NCBI GenBank assembly: GCA_016550405.1
Contig: JABXGX010000301.1
Coordinates: 1 to 7,664 of the forward strand
DNA length: 7,664 nucleotides
Reading direction: 5' to 3'
Origin: an archaeon
GTDB lineage: Archaea; Asgardarchaeota; Hermodarchaeia; Hermodarchaeales; Hermodarchaeaceae
A program made the translations under genes and the position numbers. The number at the start of each line of letters is the position of its first letter. Position 1 is the stretch's first letter. The notes beneath the pieces are model-generated. The model worked only from the letters and a program-made list of their open reading frames with translations. It was not told where the DNA came from and did not search any database. Positions 5,348 to 7,664 of this stretch are shown in pieces.

Positions 5348-6517
5348 CTATTTGGGTATTTCAAGTATTGTTGCTGTACCAAGACCTAGACCACAACAGA
5401 AAGTCGCTAGCCCATACTGTCCCTTCTTGTGCTCTAATACATTGAGTAAGGTTGTTATAACCCGCGCTCCCGAAGCACCTAGGGGGTGACCTAATGCAAT
5501 CGAGCCGCCATGGGCATTTAATCGGGGATCAGTGAGGGGGTCAAAACCCAGCATTTTCCCGGCAGCTATGACAACGCTAGCAAATGCTTCATTAACCTCA
5601 ATGGCGTGCAACTCATCAATGGTAAGGTTTGCTCGTTCCAAGCATGGAGGTGTTGCAAAGATAGGTCCCTCAAGACAGACTACAGGTTCAGTTCCCACAA
5701 CGGCTTGGGATTTGACAATGGCACGAGCTTTCAATCCGTGCTCATCGGCTTTTTCACGAGACATCAACATGACTGCTGCAGCGCCATCATTTATCGGACA
5801 GCTATTCCCTGCGGTTACTACGCCACCAAATAAGGGTGGGAGATTAGCTAGTTTCTCCATGGAGGTATTAGGTCGAGGGCTCTCATCTTTTTCAATGGTA
5901 AGCCAGCTAGCATCCTCTTGTCGGGCAGGCGTGGGAACAACCTCGTTTTTGAACTTTCCTGCCTCCCAAGCGGCAACTGCTTTCTGATGGCTCCATAATG
6001 CAAACTTGTCCAGATCCTCTCTAGGGATCTCGTATTTTTCGGCCATACGTTCAGCGCTCATGGGCATGGGAATAAACTGATACTTCTTGAGCAATTCAGG
6101 ATTGAATGCAGCCCATCCTTCACCGAAATCAGCACCTATCGGAAGCCAGGACATATGTTCAACTCCTGCCGCGATAACAATATCCGCATTGTAAGTTGAG
6201 ATAGACTGAGCTGCGAAGTTTACCGCCTGCTGGGAAGACCCGCAAGCGCGATTGATGGAACAACCTGGAACAGTGTATGGGAAATCAGCCCCCAGAAGAG
6301 CAAGACGACCAATATTAGCACCTTGCCAAGCGGTTTGGGTGTTACACCCCATCATCACATCATCCACATCTTTGGGGTTCACCTTCGTCCGTTTCGTAAT
6401 TTCTCGAAGAACATGAGAGGCCAATTCATCAGGGCGAGTCCGTGCATAAGCGCGGTCTTTCCGACCAATTGGTGTTCGAATCGCATCAACAATGACAGTT
6501 TCACGGAGTTCTTTCAT
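5348..6517 (-). CDS. Acetyl-CoA acyltransferase / acetoacetyl-CoA thiolase (canonical)
   Basis: A 389-residue thiolase with all catalytic motifs. Nucleophile Cys92 lies in NRACGSSQQ, NEAFA is at 309-313, His344 in GHPLGASG, and the second catalytic Cys374 in CCGLGLG. The N-terminus (ETVIVDAIRTPIGR) is typical of FadA/PhaA-type degradative or biosynthetic thiolases. It should cleave 3-ketoacyl-CoA with CoA to give acetyl-CoA, or run in reverse to make acetoacetyl-CoA. Unlike SCP-x/DUF35 thiolases, this type normally works as a homo-oligomer without an OB-fold partner. The ATG at 6517 is chosen for the GGTGA site 5 bases upstream; ATG 6529 would add MVTC. It begins 21 bases after the enoyl-CoA hydratase stop, consistent with one beta-oxidation transcript. 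Chain-length preference cannot be read from sequence. Confidence 0.93.
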   Translation of the reverse strand: MKELRETVIVDAIRTPIGRKDRAYARTRPDELASHVLREITKRTKVNPKDVDDVMMGCNTQTAWQGANIGRLALLGADFPYTVPGCSINRACGSSQQAVNFAAQSISTYNADIVIAAGVEHMSWLPIGADFGEGWAAFNPELLKKYQFIPMPMSAERMAEKYEIPREDLDKFALWSHQKAVAAWEAGKFKNEVVPTPARQEDASWLTIEKDESPRPNTSMEKLANLPPLFGGVVTAGNSCPINDGAAAVMLMSREKADEHGLKARAIVKSQAVVGTEPVVCLEGPIFATPPCLERANLTIDELHAIEVNEAFASVVIAAGKMLGFDPLTDPRLNAHGGSIALGHPLGASGARVITTLLNVLEHKKGQYGLATFCCGLGLGTATILEIPK

Positions 6518-6522
6518 ACAAG

Positions 6523-6527
6523 TCACC
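6523..6527 (-). promoter_or_regulatory. Ribosome binding site for the canonical thiolase
   Basis: GGTGA on the minus strand lies 5 bases before the ATG at 6517 and overlaps the alternative ATG at 6529. This favours 6517 as the start. Confidence 0.55.
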
Positions 6528-6538
6528 ATTCTTGAATT

Positions 6539-7327
6539 TTATTCGCCTTTGTATTCGGGTTTGCGTTTTTGCAAAAATGCAGTGATTCCCTCAAAAATGT
6601 CTTTTGTTGTGAACGTTTTTGCAAATGCCTGGGCCTCATAAGCTAGCCCAACCTCCAGGGGCACTTGGGTGCCATAGTTAAGGCATTGCTTAACTAACTG
6701 CAAAGCTATCGGGGCTTGGGTTGCCAGTGACTCTGCGAATTCACGAACCTCTTTTTCAAAGGAAGCGTCAGAAAACACACGATCGACTAAACCGATTTCC
6801 AGCGCTTCATCCGCAGAGAATTGTTTACCGAACATAATTGCTTCCCGGGCTTTTACTAATCCAATGACCCGAGGCATTCGTTGTGTACCTCCCCAGGCAG
6901 GAATTAATCCGAGGTTAACTTCAGTAAGACCGATTTTCGCCCGTTTAGTCGCTAATCGAAAATCACATGCGAGCGCAATTTCACAGCCTGCACCATACGC
7001 GTATCCGTTGATTGCTGCAATTACAGGTTGGGGAAGGCGATCAATCATGGCAAGAATCTCATGGCCTTTTGCGGCGATGTATTGGGCGTATAGGGGCGTT
7101 ACTCCGCTCATAAAGACTGATAAATCTGCGCCACCCGAGAAAGCCTTCTCTCCTGCGCCAGTAATGATCAGAACACGGATTTCCTTATCCTGCTCAACAG
7201 AGGCAAGAGTCGTTTGGAGTTCACGAGTAAGATCCTCGTTGATGGTGTTCAATTTTTCTGGACGATTCAAAATAAGCCATGCAATTTTTTTCTCCGGCTC
7301 CTTCTTCAAAAGAACAGTATTAATCAT
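6539..7327 (-). CDS. Enoyl-CoA hydratase (crotonase family)
   Basis: A 262-residue protein of normal length for enoyl-CoA hydratase. The first CoA/oxyanion motif is AFSGGADL (62-69) and the second is YGAGCEIALACDF (111-123). Both acid-base glutamates of classical hydratases are present: Glu116 in GCEIAL and Glu136 in LTEVNLGLIP, followed by GGTQR. Keeping both argues for true hydration of trans-2-enoyl-CoA to 3-hydroxyacyl-CoA over isomerase or decarboxylase chemistry. The C-terminal helix ends with FLQKRKPEYKG, the usual family ending. The ATG at 7327 has TGAGGAAG upstream with 8 bases from GAGG. It is first in the minus-strand run, followed by thiolase and a membrane protein, and is divergent from an acyl-CoA synthetase. 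The matching 3-hydroxyacyl-CoA dehydrogenase is not in the window. Confidence 0.93.
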   Translation of the reverse strand: MINTVLLKKEPEKKIAWLILNRPEKLNTINEDLTRELQTTLASVEQDKEIRVLIITGAGEKAFSGGADLSVFMSGVTPLYAQYIAAKGHEILAMIDRLPQPVIAAINGYAYGAGCEIALACDFRLATKRAKIGLTEVNLGLIPAWGGTQRMPRVIGLVKAREAIMFGKQFSADEALEIGLVDRVFSDASFEKEVREFAESLATQAPIALQLVKQCLNYGTQVPLEVGLAYEAQAFAKTFTTKDIFEGITAFLQKRKPEYKGE

Positions 7328-7448
7328 GGGAACTTCCTCAAAGCTCGAATAATACGGAGATACCCACGAGTTTCCCTAAGAATATTGCTTTGCATCAAAA
7401 ATCCATACGAAAGCAAGCGAAAAATCCAATCAGGATGATTCGTCAGCA

Positions 7449-7456
7449 TTTATACT
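7449..7456 (+). promoter_or_regulatory. TATA-like box upstream of acyl-CoA synthetase
   Basis: TTTATACT lies about 52 bases before the GTG at 7508. If it is an archaeal TATA box, transcription would start about 25 bases downstream (near 7478), leaving a leader of roughly 30 bases with the ribosome site. It could also be read as a bacterial -10 (TATACT), but no convincing -35 lies about 17 bases upstream. Confidence 0.35.
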
Positions 7457-7492
7457 GGATGATACTGATAACTTGATTACCCTACTACTCAC

Positions 7493-7500
7493 AAGGAGGT
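7493..7500 (+). promoter_or_regulatory. Ribosome binding site for the acyl-CoA synthetase gene
   Basis: AAGGAGGT is a near-perfect anti-SD match, with 7 bases between it and the GTG at 7508. It fixes the start of the truncated last gene. Confidence 0.75.
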
Positions 7501-7507
7501 TATTGTA

Positions 7508-7664
7508 GTGAAGCGGTTTTGGCATAAGAGTTGGCCGGATGGATTACCATATGACGTTGAAATACCCACTACGACAATTCATGAAACACTTACTACGACA
7601 GCAAAAAAATACTCGCAAAATCCTGCATATCACTTCCAAGGCAAAACGATGACTTACCTAGAAC
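7508..7664 (+). CDS. AMP-forming acyl-CoA synthetase, N-terminal part (partial)
   Basis: An open frame starts at GTG 7508 and runs off the window, giving 52 codons. The encoded start has the layout seen at the front of FadD-type acyl-CoA synthetases: KSWPDGLPYDVEIP, then TTIHETL, then AKKYSQNPAYHFQGKTMTY. This matches the family pattern of a W-x-x-W-P-x-G-x-P opening, a helix, P-x-x-x-A-x-x-F-x-G and T-Y-x-E. The full enzyme would activate a carboxylic acid with ATP and CoA. The AMP-binding and catalytic motifs lie beyond the window, so completeness and substrate are unknown. It is divergent from the enoyl-CoA hydratase gene, which suggests a shared regulatory region and a role in feeding acyl-CoA to that pathway. 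Confidence 0.78.
   Translation, partial: MKRFWHKSWPDGLPYDVEIPTTTIHETLTTTAKKYSQNPAYHFQGKTMTYLE

Larger units (their letters stand above)
7328..7507. promoter_or_regulatory. Divergent promoter region between hydratase and acyl-CoA synthetase
   Basis: This 180-base gap separates two divergent acyl-CoA genes and must carry both promoters. It contains the nine-base word AAAAATCCA twice in the same direction (7397-7405 and 7420-7428, 23 bases apart) and GGATGAT twice (7433-7439 and 7457-7463, 24 bases apart). Spacing near two helical turns fits a regulator binding one face of the DNA, but no protein is identified. No small ORF or RNA gene is evident here. Confidence 0.4.

Noticed and set aside
5532..5987. 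151-residue open frame on the plus strand inside the canonical thiolase
   Set aside because: It is a shadow of a gene with all catalytic motifs and shows no family resemblance.
6864..7352. 162-residue open frame on the plus strand over the enoyl-CoA hydratase
   Set aside because: It is antisense to a clear crotonase-family gene and has no motifs of its own.
7451..7456. TATACT as a bacterial -10 element
   Set aside because: No convincing -35 lies about 17 bases upstream, so only a general TATA-like call is kept.
1..7664. tRNA, rRNA, CRISPR array, insertion sequence or attachment site
   Set aside because: Reading both strands showed no spaced repeat arrays, transposase-like frames, terminal inverted repeats or cloverleaf-like sequence; all gaps are under 200 bases.

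Overview
This 7.66 kb window has about 46% GC by eye and is almost entirely coding. It holds ten protein genes: a partial gene at each edge and eight complete genes between them. There are no RNA genes, CRISPR arrays or mobile elements that I can see. The content is acyl-CoA and thioester chemistry: thiolase-superfamily proteins, zinc-ribbon/OB-fold (DUF35) partners, a canonical thiolase, an enoyl-CoA hydratase, the start of an acyl-CoA synthetase and two metallo-beta-lactamase (MBL) fold hydrolases. Thiolase plus separate DUF35 genes, strong Shine-Dalgarno (SD) sites (AAGGAGG, GGTGA), GTG starts and a TATA-like box ahead of the acyl-CoA synthetase suggest an uncultivated archaeon with a beta-oxidation-type pathway, for example an Asgard or Bathyarchaeia-like lineage. 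This is an inference: no decisive marker is present, and a bacterium is not excluded.

Layout. (1) Bases 1-2307, plus strand: the C-terminal end of one thiolase-like protein (1-120), a full thiolase-like protein that has lost the catalytic residues (137-1306), and two consecutive DUF35 zinc-ribbon/OB-fold proteins (1319-1831 and 1837-2307). The genes lie within 5 to 16 bases of each other, each with its own ribosome site, and a hairpin with a T-rich tail follows. (2) Bases 2380-3643, minus strand: an MBL hydrolase followed by a 96-residue unknown protein with a CxxC motif. (3) Bases 3766-4452, plus strand: a second MBL hydrolase, divergent from the first. (4) Bases 4449-7327, minus strand: an operon of enoyl-CoA hydratase, canonical thiolase and an unknown multi-pass membrane protein. 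Its last gene is convergent with the second MBL gene, and the two stop codons share a TTAA. (5) Bases 7508-7664, plus strand: the start of an acyl-CoA synthetase, divergent from the hydratase.

How they may work together. The acyl-CoA synthetase would activate an acid, the hydratase would hydrate the enoyl-CoA and the canonical thiolase would cleave the ketoacyl-CoA; no dehydrogenases are in the window. The first cluster looks like a separate multi-subunit enzyme: two thiolase-fold subunits (at least one lacking Cys and both His) and two different OB-fold partners. Precedents for thiolase-fold plus DUF35 complexes are archaeal acetoacetyl-CoA thiolase/HMG-CoA synthase, the BbsAB thiolase of anaerobic toluene degradation and the steroid side-chain retro-aldolase Ltp2-ChsH2. 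This cluster is the most interesting part of the window. A second notable signal is an abrupt change of codon use inside the Cys-less thiolase-like gene near base 1010.
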